Assembly: GCF_000715075.1 (NCBI RefSeq)
Contig: NC_134085.1
Coordinates: 155,648,178-155,712,177 of the forward strand
DNA length: 64,000 nucleotides
From: Nicotiana tabacum
Lineage: Eukaryota > Streptophyta > Magnoliopsida > Solanales > Solanaceae
Direction: 5' to 3'
In this document: positions 45,346 through 55,709 of the stretch, piece after piece
Layout of the letters: every line of letters starts with the position of its first letter
Numbering within the stretch: position 1 is the stretch's first letter
Notes under the pieces: generated by a model
Told to the model about the DNA's origin: nothing
Seen by the model: the letters and a program-made list of their open reading frames with translations, nothing else
Database searches by the model: none
Translations under genes and position numbers: made by a program

Positions 45346-46221
45346 AAATCAGCAGCTATCCAAAGAGAAAATTCAGCAGCCTTCCGTTAACCTTCCGAAA
45401 TCCACCCGAGGCCCTCGGGACTTCAACAAAAATACACCAACAAGTCCTAAAACATGATACGGACTTAGTCAAAACCTCAAATCACATCAAATAATGCTAA
45501 AATCGTGAATCACACTCCAATTCAAGCCTAATGAAACTAAGAACGTCCAACTTCTATATTCGATGCAAAAACCTATCAAATCAAGTCCGATTGACTTCAA
45601 ATTTTGCACACAAGTCATAAATGAAATAACGAAGCTATGAAAAAATTCAGAACTGGATTTCGACCCCGATATCAAAAATTCAACTCTCGGTCAAACTTTT
45701 CCAAAAATCTTCTATTTTCCAACTTTCGCCAAAATCCGCTGAATTGTCCTACGGACTTCCAAATCCATATCCGAACATGCTCCTAAGTCCAAAATCACCA
45801 TACAAAACTATTGGAATCATCAAAATTCCATTCCGAGGTCTTTTTCTCAAAAGTCAAATCTCCGGTCAAACTTAAGAAATCTTTAGCCTTAGATTTCTAG
45901 ATTCCGTTAAATGGCGATAATTTGATCTAGGGACCTCCAAATTCGATTTCGGGCATATGACCAAGTCCTAAATCACGATACGGAACTACCGGAATGGCAA
46001 AACTTTTATCTGGATTCGTTTGCTCAAAATGTTGACCGAAGTCAACTTAGTTGAGTTTTTAAAGTTCTAGTTCACAATTTAATCTAGTTTTCACATAAAA
46101 ACCTTCCGAAAAATTATATGTACTGTACACGCAAGTCGAAAAATTATTGATAGTACTTTTCAATATCTTAAAATACCAAGATGATTATTTAATTTAAAGA
46201 TGATATTTTTGTGTCATCACA

Positions 46222-46712
46222 ATAAGATGATTGAAGGGCTCTATCTCTATAATTCCATAACACAATCTTCAGTGACACCTTCTCGATCCTCATCAACCTC
46301 TCATTGTCCTGCTTTAATTTTCTTTTCTGTTCATGCAAACACATTAAGTGTAAATAAGTCCCAACTTCTGTGGCATAATAGGTACCTCCCATTTTCGAAA
46401 TTACAGAAAATAAACTCTTTGAGTATACCGTTTTCTAATAAACAACCTTTCATTTGTGATATATGTCCACTTTCTAGACAACAAAGAAATTCTTTTCCTG
46501 ATAGTAATTCTCATTCTTCACATATATTTGATCTTATTCTTGTGGATGTTTGGGGTCCTTATCACACTGCCACACATAGATCTTATAGATATTTTCTCAC
46601 ATTGTGGATGATTGTAGTAGGAACACCTGGACACATCTCTTAAGTCACAAGGGCAAGGCTCTGTCCATTCTAAAGTCTTTCTTCTCCATTGTTTGAAACT
46701 CAATTCAACACC
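46222..46712 (+). pseudogene. pol: Copia pre-integrase zinc finger and integrase start
   Basis: Resumes the Copia frame after the solo LTR (KMIEGLYLYN). It continues through the integrase zinc-binding segment (LLWHNR...PFICDICPLSRQQRN) and the catalytic-core start FDLILVDVWGPYHT with the first Asp. A one-base change near 46605 shifts the frame. It ends where the Tat-type LTR begins at 46713. Confidence 0.88.
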
Positions 46713-47210
46713 TGTAAACACGTGATTTTTGCCCTATGTGAGAATTACTCCCAAAAATTCAAAATAAAACAATTTTTCTTTGTGTGTAATTTTGAGAATT
46801 TTTGTGACATTTTTGGATAATTATTTGTATTTGTCTGTGCATGTTTATTTGTTAAATTGATAAAAAAATATATAAAATATGTCGCATTTGCATTTAATAT
46901 TTAATTCTACAGTTAGGAGTAGTTAAGTTTGTTTTACAAAATAAAAAAATCATAAAAATATGTATTTTTTTGCATTTTTAGCATTTAATGTCCAATTGTA
47001 CAATTTTATGCTTAAATTATGTATGATAGTTGTCTCTAGGAATTAATTAGTATTTTTGATAAGTTAATTTAGTTTATAACTTAATTTAGAATTTTAGTTT
47101 TATTAATTAGAAAATAGAAGAAAAATAGAGCAAAAAATATAAAGAAAATCGGAATTGGGCCTCTTCTTCAATTTCAAACCACAGGCCCAAAAAAATACCC
47201 AACCTTCCCC

Positions 47211-47804
47211 ATGACCCGGTCCATTTCAACACGGGTCGACCCGGTCCGCCCCATAACCCCAAATGACCTAACCCCTCCTAATCTTCATTTTTCATTTCCT
47301 AAACCTAAAACCAAACCCATCCGCCCCCCTCTCTCTTTCTCTCTTCACCCTCACCATGAACAACTCCTCCAAGCTCCCAACCATGACTGCCTCTTCTCCT
47401 TCACCATCACCAAAAATCCAAAACACACATCCATGGCTGCCTTCAAACCCACGACGTCGACCACTGCTGCTGCTTCATCTTCGTCGCCGAGCTCGAGCTC
47501 GAGCTCCCAAGGCTGCCTCCCTAGACGACCATGCACCCTAGCACCTCGCTTCTGCTTCTTCTGCTACGTCCAAACAGAACCCATGGCTGCTACTTCTTCA
47601 TCGTCTCCTTCAGTCAAACAACCCGTCGTCAACGACCAGCCACGAACGACCCTGCTGCCACTGCTTCATCTTCTTCGTCGTCAAGCTCAAGCTCGAGCTC
47701 CCATGGCTGCCTCCAGTGGCGATGACCAGCACCCCAGCTTCACCTACTGCTTCTTTTGCTTCGTCTTCAACAGACTAGCTGACCCCATTCTCGTCGAAAA
47801 CTAA
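47211..47804 (+). other. Low-complexity open frame in the 5' LTR, doubtful
   Basis: 197 codons rich in Ser, Pro, Ala and Thr with poly-Ser runs. The corresponding frame in the other LTR (59718-60596) is open for 292 codons because of a few changes. An internal approximate duplication (the GAGCTCGAGCTCCCA region appears near 47495 and 47690) explains the repetitive protein. No domain was recognised, and the 3' half of the longer copy overlaps the antisense BSK fragment. I do not regard it as an established protein. Confidence 0.3.
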
Positions 47805-47933
47805 CGAGCAACAACATCTCCAAGACTGCTGCTCCAGCTCCACCTTCGTCGACGTCCAGCTCCGCCAACAAATCTTCTGTTGCGTTGCTGCTGCCTTAGC
47901 CCCATCCAGCATCTGCTTTAGCTGTGTTGCTAC

Positions 47934-48338
47934 TGCCTCGTTTTCCCTCCCCAATGTGAAAAGAGAAGCAGCTTGCAAATAGGATGCGATATGCCAAACA
48001 AGAGATATTACATGTGCTTGTACTGCATCGTTGAGGGCTTCTTGTGGCATATCACTCATGAGATAAGAAAGACTCCGATGAGCGTACACAGTTGGTGAAA
48101 CCATGGTTCCAACATCAATAAACTTCGTATAGCATTCAATGGCAGCTCTAAAATCTTTGTTCTTGAAAGCAGCATCACCCTTTTTCTTTGAGTTCAATGT
48201 TTCCAGCACCTGATCTATCCACATCTGAAATGAAAGCTCAGTAGCTGCTCCCTCATCATCTTTTTACCCAAGAGTGTCTAAAATCTCATGGATGGCAGTC
48301 AAGTCAGTTTTCAAACAAGCTTCACCAAGTGGAGATAG
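47934..48338 (-). pseudogene. BSK: Captured brassinosteroid-signalling kinase TPR fragment, 5' LTR copy
   Basis: On the minus strand, [20 protein letters not shown] is followed after a stop by [20 protein letters not shown], then [37 protein letters not shown] and [20 protein letters not shown]. This is the C-terminal tetratricopeptide region of plant BSK receptor-like cytoplasmic kinases. The stretch is read without introns. A TAA replaces the Tyr codon of GYKDDEG in this copy. The kinase domain is absent. It lies antisense to the retroelement. Confidence 0.85.
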
Positions 48339-49130
48339 AGACATAGTTTCGCCATCACGTGACCTCACCATCTCGTTTGTTCGAGCTTTGGTCGGGGTTT
48401 GTCGAAACAGTTCATACACAGTCAAGGTCATCGAGTTGCAGTGCGTCGAGGTTGTCATTCGAACCCAATCCCTTTAATATGGTAGGATTCCGATCTATTT
48501 TGTGTTGTTGTTAGTTTTCGTTCATCTTCTGCTCAATTCTCGTTCTGGGTAAAATTAAATGTTTGGTTTATTTTGATGTTCTTCTTCTTTGTATCATTGC
48601 ATATTTCAAGTTAGGAAGTTCAATCAGTCTTGTATAAAACTGTGGCTATTCCCATAAGTGTTTATTATTGTATTGGTTCAAATGGTTTCGTTTTGTGAAT
48701 TGTTTGGTTTCCTGCTCTTTGTTGTTCATCATATGATTTCAGTTTGCATTTTGTTTCCGTTAATTGTGATTCATGTTGTTTCGGTTTACTTTTGTTGTCT
48801 CCTTGCTCGTTCATTTATGTCTAAGTTAACCAGGATTGGTTCCCAATATGGTTAACTTATTCCCATTAATTTGATGTTGTATGATTCAATCCGTGTTCAT
48901 GGGATTTGTTGTTTGAATTTGTTTAGAAATTGGTTATATCTGTTGTATTTTGTTGGAATTGATTAGGTGAATTGGTTATAGTTGATGGGGGTAGATTGGT
49001 AAATTGCAGTATGTTCAGGGGTAAAATGGTAATTTCAGTAAGGTCGGAGGGGTATTTTTGGAATTGAATATTTGAACAATTATTTAATCTGAGTGCTCTG
49101 TCCACTAGGCGTTAACAATATTAAAATAAT

Positions 49131-49375
49131 ACATTGTGGGAGACAAGACATAAGTTAGTGGGGAGGTGATATAATTGTTTAATATAGTGGGGGACAAGAC
49201 ATAACGTAGTGGGGAAATAATGTAATTATTTAAGTTAAGCATGAGAGACAAGATATAATGAAGTGGGGTTGATATATTTATTTAATGTAGTGGGGGACAA
49301 AACATGTAGGCATGGGGGACAAGGGAATTAAATAAGAAAAACATTAAGTAGTGGGAACAAAGCATGCAATTAAAA
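49131..49375 (+). repeat. Degenerate tandem repeat with GTGGGGGACAAG unit
   Basis: About five units carrying GTGGGGGACAAGACATA or close variants, spaced 45-65 bases, lie just upstream of the LTR TATA box. The same array is at about 61630-61860 in the 3' LTR. Confidence 0.75.
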
Positions 49376-49413
49376 GAATATTTCGGGTTAGTGGTTCAAG
49401 ACAAGGGTCTTGC

Positions 49414-49421
49414 TATAAATA
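49414..49421 (+). promoter_or_regulatory. Candidate LTR TATA box, 5' LTR
   Basis: TATAAATA precedes a purine-rich leader (GAGAGAAAAAAAGGAAGAGA). The matching box in the 3' LTR is at 61911. It probably marks the U3/R border. Confidence 0.6.
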
Positions 49422-50850
49422 AGAGTCATTTTGACATAGGGGGGGGGGATTTCTTTAGGAGAACATCTTAGGAAGACATTTTTACAAAGATAGTTTTTTG
49501 GAGAGGATTATTTTTGGAGAGAAAAAAAGGAAGAGACTTTAGAAGAAGAAATAAAAAAGAAAGTTAAGATTGTTGACTGAATTTTGAGAAATAAGAATTT
49601 GAGAGCAAAAGAGAAAAACAAGTTGAACTTTTACTTGAATAATTTCCGTTTGCCTTTCCTTGAGTGTTATTTAAAATTAGTAAACTACTGCATCTTGTAT
49701 TCGTCTCTCTTCTGCTTTGACTGCGATTGCATTCCGGTACTGCTGGTTTTTCAATCTGTTACTGGGTTATTCTACTGGTCGTTACTGGTTTTGCTGTGTT
49801 GTTGAACCTGTTGTTGCTGTGTATTTACACTACTGCTGCTTCTACTGATCTTCATCTTCTTTCCTTGCTTTCCAAATACTAGGTACACAAACTGATACAC
49901 TGGTTCATCTTGTAAGCTACTCGAAGCATGAATGACAAAATGAGAAAGATTTGAAGTTGTAGTTTAATATAGTCTTTTCTTTCTTTTACTGTCTGTATGT
50001 AGAACATTCTATGCGCTGCCCATGTAAACTCTTTAAACGACTCACTTTCGAAACTTAACTATAATAACTCGAAAGTATGTAAATAAAGTATGACCTTTTC
50101 TTCATTTATTTTAGAGAAAAATAAAAAAATAAAAAAATAAAAAAATGTAGTCATTCTAAGATTATCCTTTTAAAAAAAAATAATGAGACGAGTCTCGCCA
50201 AATAAAAATGCAAATTGCGGGGCCCTCAATAATTGGTCATAATAAATACTTAGAATTTGGGATGGACTGTTTAGTGAATTTCACTGCCTTCCCCAAAGAT
50301 AATAACGCGTTAGACTCTTTAGGCGCGATTTAATTAAATTACATTCTTAAATTCGGGTGCGCATTTATGTGACCCAAATCCAAATCTCAACGACGTCAGA
50401 ATGTATTAACAACCACGGGTGCATCGATTGTGACATGGTTCAAAATGCATTTTCATGACGTTGCAATTCCATAAAAAATAAATAATAATAATAACGGTTT
50501 AAACTTAATAAAAGCACACAAGTTATAACATGTATTAAAATCAGATATTTAGCCATTATAACAATTTAAGTGACCGTGCTAGAACCACGGGATTCGGGAG
50601 TGCCTAACACCTTCCCTCGGGTCAACAGAATTCCTTACTTAGAATTTCTGGTTCGCAGACTTCATTTGGAAAGTCGAAAATTTCCTCGATTTGGGATTCA
50701 AGATAAAACCGGTGACTTGGGATACCAAAAGTCAAACCTTTCCCAAGTGGCGACTCTGAAATAAACAAACAAATCCCGTTTCGATTGTCCTTTAATTGGA
50801 AAAACTCCTTTACCCCTCGCGTGGGTCGAAAAAAGGAGGTGTGACAGCTC

Positions 50851-50870
50851 TGGCGACTCTATTGGGGACT
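50851..50870 (+). other. Primer-binding site, tRNA-Arg type
   Basis: TGGCGACTCTATTGGGGACT starts four bases after the 5' LTR. Ogre and other Tat elements are known to use tRNA-Arg, whose 3' end this resembles. Confidence 0.75.
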
Positions 50871-51731
50871 TGGAAACCCAGAACCACTGGTTCAGGGTTA
50901 GAAATTCGAGCTTAGATAAATTGTTATATTTGGTTTTATCTGATTTTATTACATGTTTGGGCTCAATGTGCTAAATGATGCTTTTATCGCTTTGATATTA
51001 TCTGAACTGTATATAAACTGTGCCGAAAGCCTTCTCTTCTTACCTCCGGGGAAGAGCTCGCTGGTCGAGACTCCCTATTCTATTAGTGTCAATACCTGAA
51101 ATAAGAAAGAGATCGGACAAGTTACAAAGTCGGACGATCCCGCGGGTCCCCGGTACGTAGCTCCCTCCTCGACTCTAGTTGTCCGCTCGGGTGCACAGTC
51201 TAGAACAAATACCCAGGTTATGAACCTAGAATAACTCAGCTTCATGCCAGATCCCTAGTAGGAACGTTTGTTTGCATCACGTGCATTTGACTTTGGAGGC
51301 TCAACACAAGGGTTGGGTCTGTCTAGGACAGGTGTACCAAAAAATGAAAATGACCATCCTGATGCATCTTACTTGCTGCTACTTGTGCATTTGTTTGATT
51401 CGGACTTGTGTGTTGACCGACTTTTGAATATCAGGAATATTGTGAAATTGAGGAAAAGAAAAAAAAATAGCGGTTAGGGAGTTGAATGTTTATTTTTGGA
51501 AAAACCCAATGCCCAAATACTGTCAAAACTCGGCCGAAATTTTGAGAAAATGAAAAAAAAAATTATTAGTTTGTTTTACTAAAAGCAAAGGAAAAATAGA
51601 AAAAAAAGTTGTTGTTCTGTCTTGTTTTCAAAAATAGAAAAGGAAAATAGTTTGTCTTCCCATGAAAAATGAAAATGAAAAAGAGTCTTGTTTTTTTTTT
51701 TAAAAAAAATATACTTTGTTTTATTCCCGAA

Positions 51732-51770
51732 CTACGCGGGTCTGATTCTCACCGGATGTGAGATACGTAG
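51732..51770 (+). other. Two-stem hairpin motif, copy C
   Basis: The outer stem CTACG (51732-51736) pairs with CGTAG (51766-51770). The inner stem TCTCAC (51747-51752) pairs with GTGAGA (51758-51763) around loop CGGAT. The same flanks GAACTAC and GTAGGCA are present. Confidence 0.7.
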
Positions 51771-52209
51771 GCAAACCTCTTCGGTTCCGGCCCACCATAT
51801 TCCAAAAAATCCAAAAAATATTTTCCATTTCTCAGTCTTTTAGACCTCGATTAAAAAAATAATACAAAAATATTTCCTTTTAATCTCTCTCAAAATCCAA
51901 AATATTTGTTTAAAAATTCAAAAGAAAATTCAAAATTCAAAAATATTTTTTCTTTTTTGTTGTAGTATTTCTTTCAGAAATTCAGAGTAATAGTTCAAAA
52001 ATATTTTCTTTTTCTTTAGAAGATTTTTCGAACTTTCCAAAAAAAAAAAAGAAGTTAAAATCCAAAAAAAAAATATTTCTTTAGTCGTCGTTTCTTTTCA
52101 AAAAAAAAAACAAAAATCGAAATTCAAAAATATTTTCTCTCTTATTTGTAAGTATTTTTATTCGAAAAAAAAAGGAGTTAGATTATTTGCTTTATTTCTG
52201 AGTCTCGAA

Positions 52210-52248
52210 CTACGCGGGTTTGATTCTCACCGGATGTGAGATACGTAG
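52210..52248 (+). other. Two-stem hairpin motif, copy D
   Basis: The outer stem CTACG (52210-52214) pairs with CGTAG (52244-52248). The inner stem TCTCAC (52225-52230) pairs with GTGAGA (52236-52241). It is nearly identical to copy C, 478 bases upstream. Confidence 0.7.
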
Positions 52249-52431
52249 GCAACCCTCATCGGGTCCAACCTCCCCTTTTGCTAAAATAGCCAAAAACAAA
52301 TAAATAAATAAAAAACATGTCAAAATTTTAATTTTGTCGTAAATAAGTCGGGTGGGTCCAACCTCCCCTTTTGCAAAAAATAGCAAATATATATATATAT
52401 ATATGTCAAGTTTTAATTTCATGATAAAGAA

Positions 52432-53060
52432 GTCGGGTGACGCTATTTTGTCAGACATAGCCGAATGTTCCCGAAAGGGACGACGGAAGGCTGACTTTGC
52501 ATAAACAGCCACCTTTGGGTCATTTTTTAGATTTGTTCCAGTTGACCCACACAGCCTTAAAAATCTTCGTCCCCGAGGCGCTGAAAGGCCGTGTTTGCAA
52601 TATTGAGTTTTCTATTTTGAAAAACAAGAAAAGGTCATAAATATGTCGGTTGACGTTGTTTTGTCAAACAATAGCCGAATGTTCCCGAAAGGGACGCCGG
52701 AAGGCTGACTTTGCATAAACAGCCACTTTTGGGGTCATTTTTTAGATTTCGACCGATTGACCCTCACATCCTTAAACATTTACGTCCCCGAGGCGTTGAA
52801 AGGCCGTGTTTGCAATATCGGGTCTTCTATTTTTGAAAAACAATAAAAAGAGTCATAAATAATTCGGGTGATGCTGTTTTTGTCAAAAATAGCCGAATGT
52901 TCCCGAAAGGGACGCCGGAAGGCTGACTTTGTATAAACAGCCACCTTGGGTCATTTTTTAGGATTTTGGCCGGTTAGCTAACGCGGCCTTAAAATCTTTG
53001 TCCCGAGACGCTGAAAGGTTGTGTTTGCAACACTAGGTCTTTTATTTTATTTTTTATTTT
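52432..53060 (+). repeat. Tandem repeat, 214-218 bp unit, three copies
   Basis: ATAGCCGAATGTTCCCGAAA starts recur near 52458, 52672 and 52890. Each unit carries a short TCCC-GAAA-GGGA hairpin, a GACGCCGGAAGGCTGAC block and a second block GGCGCTGAAAGGCCGTG (or close variant). A more diverged fourth unit follows to about 53290. Confidence 0.85.
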
Positions 53061-53504
53061 TAAAAAAACAAAGAGTCAGCGGCCAAGTGAATACTGTTTG
53101 GATTTTTAGTCAAAATAAGTCGAGCCAGCTTCGGCAGTGTCTTAAACCGTTCTTGCCGAAATAGCCTTAGAGTATCTTTCAGTTGTCGAAAGGCTATTTT
53201 CGTAAAAGAACGGACAAGTTTGTAAAGTGTCATAAAATAATCCTCCCCGGCCTCAAAATTCATGTGAAATTTGGAAGGGGCCACATTTGCAAAAATAACT
53301 GTTTGGTTGCATTTGTCAAACGGAGAAAGGAAGCTGGCCATTTGTTTTTGGAGTTTCTAAACCTTTTAATTAGAATATATGGGTTGTTTGATCTTCGAGT
53401 TTGTAGGTCATCTTTAAACCTTTGAAACCCAGTTTGTTTTATTATGAAAATTGATAATTCCAAAAAAAAGGGTTTCATTGTTGTTAACTTTCATTTTGGC
53501 CGAA

Positions 53505-53543
53505 CTACGCAAGGTCTGATTCATGCGGGGTCATGATACGTAG
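53505..53543 (+). other. Two-stem hairpin motif, copy E
   Basis: The outer stem CTACG (53505-53509) pairs with CGTAG (53539-53543). The inner stem TCATG (53521-53525) pairs with CATGA (53532-53536). The inner stem sequence is unrelated to copies C and D, yet it pairs at the same place. Confidence 0.7.
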
Positions 53544-53790
53544 GCAATCTCCATAAGATTCGACCACCACTAAAAAAAGGAATAATAATAGAAAAAAAAA
53601 GAAAATAAAGGAAAGCGCGGGTGCATTGTATCTCTGACAGAACGGTTTAACTGCTTAGGTGCATTGCATCACTGATATATGATTATCTGTCAAATGCCCT
53701 AACACTAACGTGATGGCTTCACTTTGCTGTATTCATATATAGAAAAGTGGTTGGTTGTGGTAACTCCTCCCTGCAAAGCAAAAAAGGACA

Positions 53791-54726
53791 ATGACACAGA
53801 ACCTCAGAACCGAGTGGGTCGGTACCGATGACCGACAATAACTGGTCGAACGGAACAACGGGTTGGTAGAAGAAGTGAAAATGCTGAGACAACATGTGGC
53901 AGACATGTATCGGGCGTGGATGGCTCGGAAAGCACCACCCCCGCCACCACCTAGCTTAATGGAATATGTCCTTACCCAAGCACCAAATACCATAACGGAT
54001 GATCCCCCGTACTCTCCATCCCAACCTACCTATGATAGCTTTCCCAGCCACCCGAGTAGCTCCATCACTCGTCAACGCTACTTCTCTCCACGAGACTCCC
54101 AAAGACATGCTTCGCTTTCCCAATACCCAGCTCCACAAAATGCCTATCCACCCTCTCAAGCCTACCGAAAGCCATCTGGATCAGGTTTCCGGCCCAATCA
54201 AGCATGCAAGAATGAGAGGTTGCTGAAAAAAAGAAAGGCTTTCACCCCTATTGGAGGATCATATGCCGGTTTGTTCCAAAAGTTGAAGCAATTGGACATG
54301 TTGAAGCCGATTCATATAAACATGCCAAACCCTCTGTCAAAGAAGCTTGATTTTTCTAGAAGGTGCGCATATTGCTCAGATGCACCGGGGCATGACACAG
54401 AGAAGTGTTGGAGGCTGAAGGAAGCAATTCAGAAGCTTATTGATGCAGGTGACATTGTCGTGCAAAATCTGGATGCAACAGACACTAGCCAAAGTCCATC
54501 GCCTATTCGAAGTGAGATGCATAGGTCGAACATGATTTGTTTTGAAAAGGAGTATGAGAATTCTTCTGAGATCCTTGGAGGTCCGCGCATGGCAAAGTTT
54601 TCAGTGCTATCAGAGGTTGTTCTTAAGAACGAGCCCGCAAAGGGAACCCAAAAGCAATTTGTTAAGAACAGTGAGACGAAAGTTGGTGGAGATCCCAGTA
54701 AGGTTGATGCCGAATTCAGTGGCTAA
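53791..54726 (+). pseudogene. gag: Minimal Tat gag with CCHC-like zinc knuckle, one in-frame stop
   Basis: The ATG at 53791 opens a frame with a TAA at 53839-53841; after it the same frame runs open to 54726. A short coiled-coil-like start (VEEVKMLRQHVADMYRAW) is followed by a Pro-rich and Ser/Tyr/Gln-rich region, then FTPIGGSYAGLFQKLKQLDM and a zinc knuckle CAYCSDAPGHDTEKC (spacing C-X2-C-X5-H-X4-C). KEAIQKLIDAGDIVV follows, all characteristic of the C-terminal part of Tat gag. The usual Retrotrans_gag capsid domain between the coiled coil and the knuckle is missing. An internal start (53863) would avoid the stop. Confidence 0.8.
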
Positions 54727-55660
54727 GATGCCGAGCTTGGCAATTGGAAAGACGCTCCATTCCTTGGTCCGCCGGAGTAGAGCTTTTGGTGGTTCATTTT
54801 GTTATCATTTCTGTTGTCCGGGTTATTTGTAGGGTTGTAGTCCAGACATTGTCTTGTGTCAAATCCTCTTATCTTTCCATTTTTGTCATAGCGGTTTGTG
54901 TAGTTTTGTCCAGGTTTGTTTTAGGATTTTATTCTGGTTTGTTTTTGTTTGTTTTGTTATTCAAACCATTTCACTGTTAGTCTAATGCAAAATCCGGTCT
55001 TTTTATTATTTTCAGTCATCTTTTTGTTTAGTTCTTTTCTCATTTTGTTCAGCGCCAATTCTAGTGACATGTCATGCGCACACAGTTTGGGCCTAATCTT
55101 AAAAGTTAATCATAAAACCATTGAGAGGTGATCAGAACATTTAAAAGAAATAAGGACGGTTTGAGATTATTCGGAGCTCGAGTCATGCGGAACTGGGGCA
55201 AGTAAAACATAAAGAAAACCGTTAAAGGCAAGATTCACCAAATTGACATGAGGGTCGCTCATGATAATGAGAGTGAGAGTGTTGTCCAACAGTGCTTTAG
55301 AGATGACAAATGAAAAAGTAAATGTGTGAATATAATTGTCAAGTCCAGCACCATCAGAAGAGGCTACAAATCTTTGTTTCATTGTGTTGTTTGCACTTGG
55401 CATGTTTTGAACACTGGAATGACGAAGGCATTTTGTTCTGCTACCTAAACACTTTATCCTTCGTTACCCCTTTTGAGCCTTATTTATTTTTCTTTTCATA
55501 CCCCTCATTCGGAATCGGTAACAACAAGATAGAAAACACAAGCATGGAAGGTAAAGAAAAAGAAAAGAAAGAAAAGAAAACAACAAAACGACAAAAGAAA
55601 AGGGGAAATAAGAAAAAGAAAGAAAAGAAAAAGAAAATAATAGGTAAATGAAAAAAGAGG
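54727..55660 (+). other. Gag to 3' untranslated junction: pol is absent
   Basis: Sequence after gag (TTGGCAATTGGAAAGACG and a T-rich stretch) passes at about 55430 into the same 3' untranslated block seen after integrase in the first Tat element (GGCATTTTGTTCTGCTA, then CTAAACACTTTATCC). The purine-rich tract follows (55540-55650). No protease, RT or integrase motif occurs in any frame. Confidence 0.7.
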
Positions 55661-55669
55661 AATTGGGAA

Positions 55670-55705
55670 CTACGTTTGACCTGATTCCTCAAAGAGGATA
55701 CGTAG
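55670..55705 (+). other. Two-stem hairpin motif, copy F
   Basis: The outer stem CTACGT (55670-55675) pairs with ACGTAG (55700-55705). The inner stem TCCTC (55686-55690) pairs with GAGGA (55694-55698). It lies at the same relative place as copy A of the first element, after the purine tract. Confidence 0.7.
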
Positions 55706-55709
55706 GCGC

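Larger units (their letters stand above)
43269..46221 (-). repeat. Solo LTR of a Tekay-like Gypsy element (2953 bp)
   Basis: Begins TGTCACAACCC and ends GTCATCACA on the + strand, the same terminal pattern and orientation as the LTRs at 12007 and 19305. No internal gag or pol sequence is present, and it is bordered by GTAAG/ATAAG inside a Copia reading frame. Solo LTRs arise by recombination between the two LTRs of a full element. Open frames inside are incidental. Confidence 0.88.
41036..46712 (+). mobile_element. Copia-type LTR retrotransposon remnant, twice interrupted
   Basis: A short 5' LTR, tRNA-Met primer site, gag, zinc knuckle, protease, and the start of integrase are present on the + strand. 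The element is split at 43268/46222 by a solo LTR and truncated at 46712 by a Tat-type insertion. The second half of integrase, RT, RNase H and the 3' LTR are not in the window. Gag carries frame changes and stops, so it is an old copy. Confidence 0.88.
46713..50846 (+). repeat. 5' LTR of the pol-less Tat element (4134 bp)
   Basis: Starts TGTAAACACGTGATTTTTGC and ends GGAGGTGTGACA before the primer site. Contents in order: AT-rich start; a low-complexity Ser/Ala/Pro-coding segment (47211-47804); an antisense BSK fragment (47934-48338); a GTGGGGGACAAG repeat (49131-49375); TATAAATA at 49414; and a conserved 3' block (50150-50846) shared with the other Tat LTRs. Confidence 0.92.
50871..53790 (+). 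other. Long untranslated leader of the pol-less Tat element
   Basis: No gene. Contains A/T-rich low complexity (51420-52200), three hairpin copies, and a 214-218 bp tandem repeat (52432-53060). The short open frames here (for example 51268-51477 and 52210-52512 on the minus strand) have no recognisable similarity. Confidence 0.6.

Noticed and set aside
47775..48458. A functional BSK gene
   Set aside because: Only the TPR end is present, with stops, no kinase domain, and it is duplicated in both LTRs of a retroelement.
53060..53425. Open frames on both strands after the leader repeats
   Set aside because: They overlap a diverged unit of the 214-bp repeat and show no domain.
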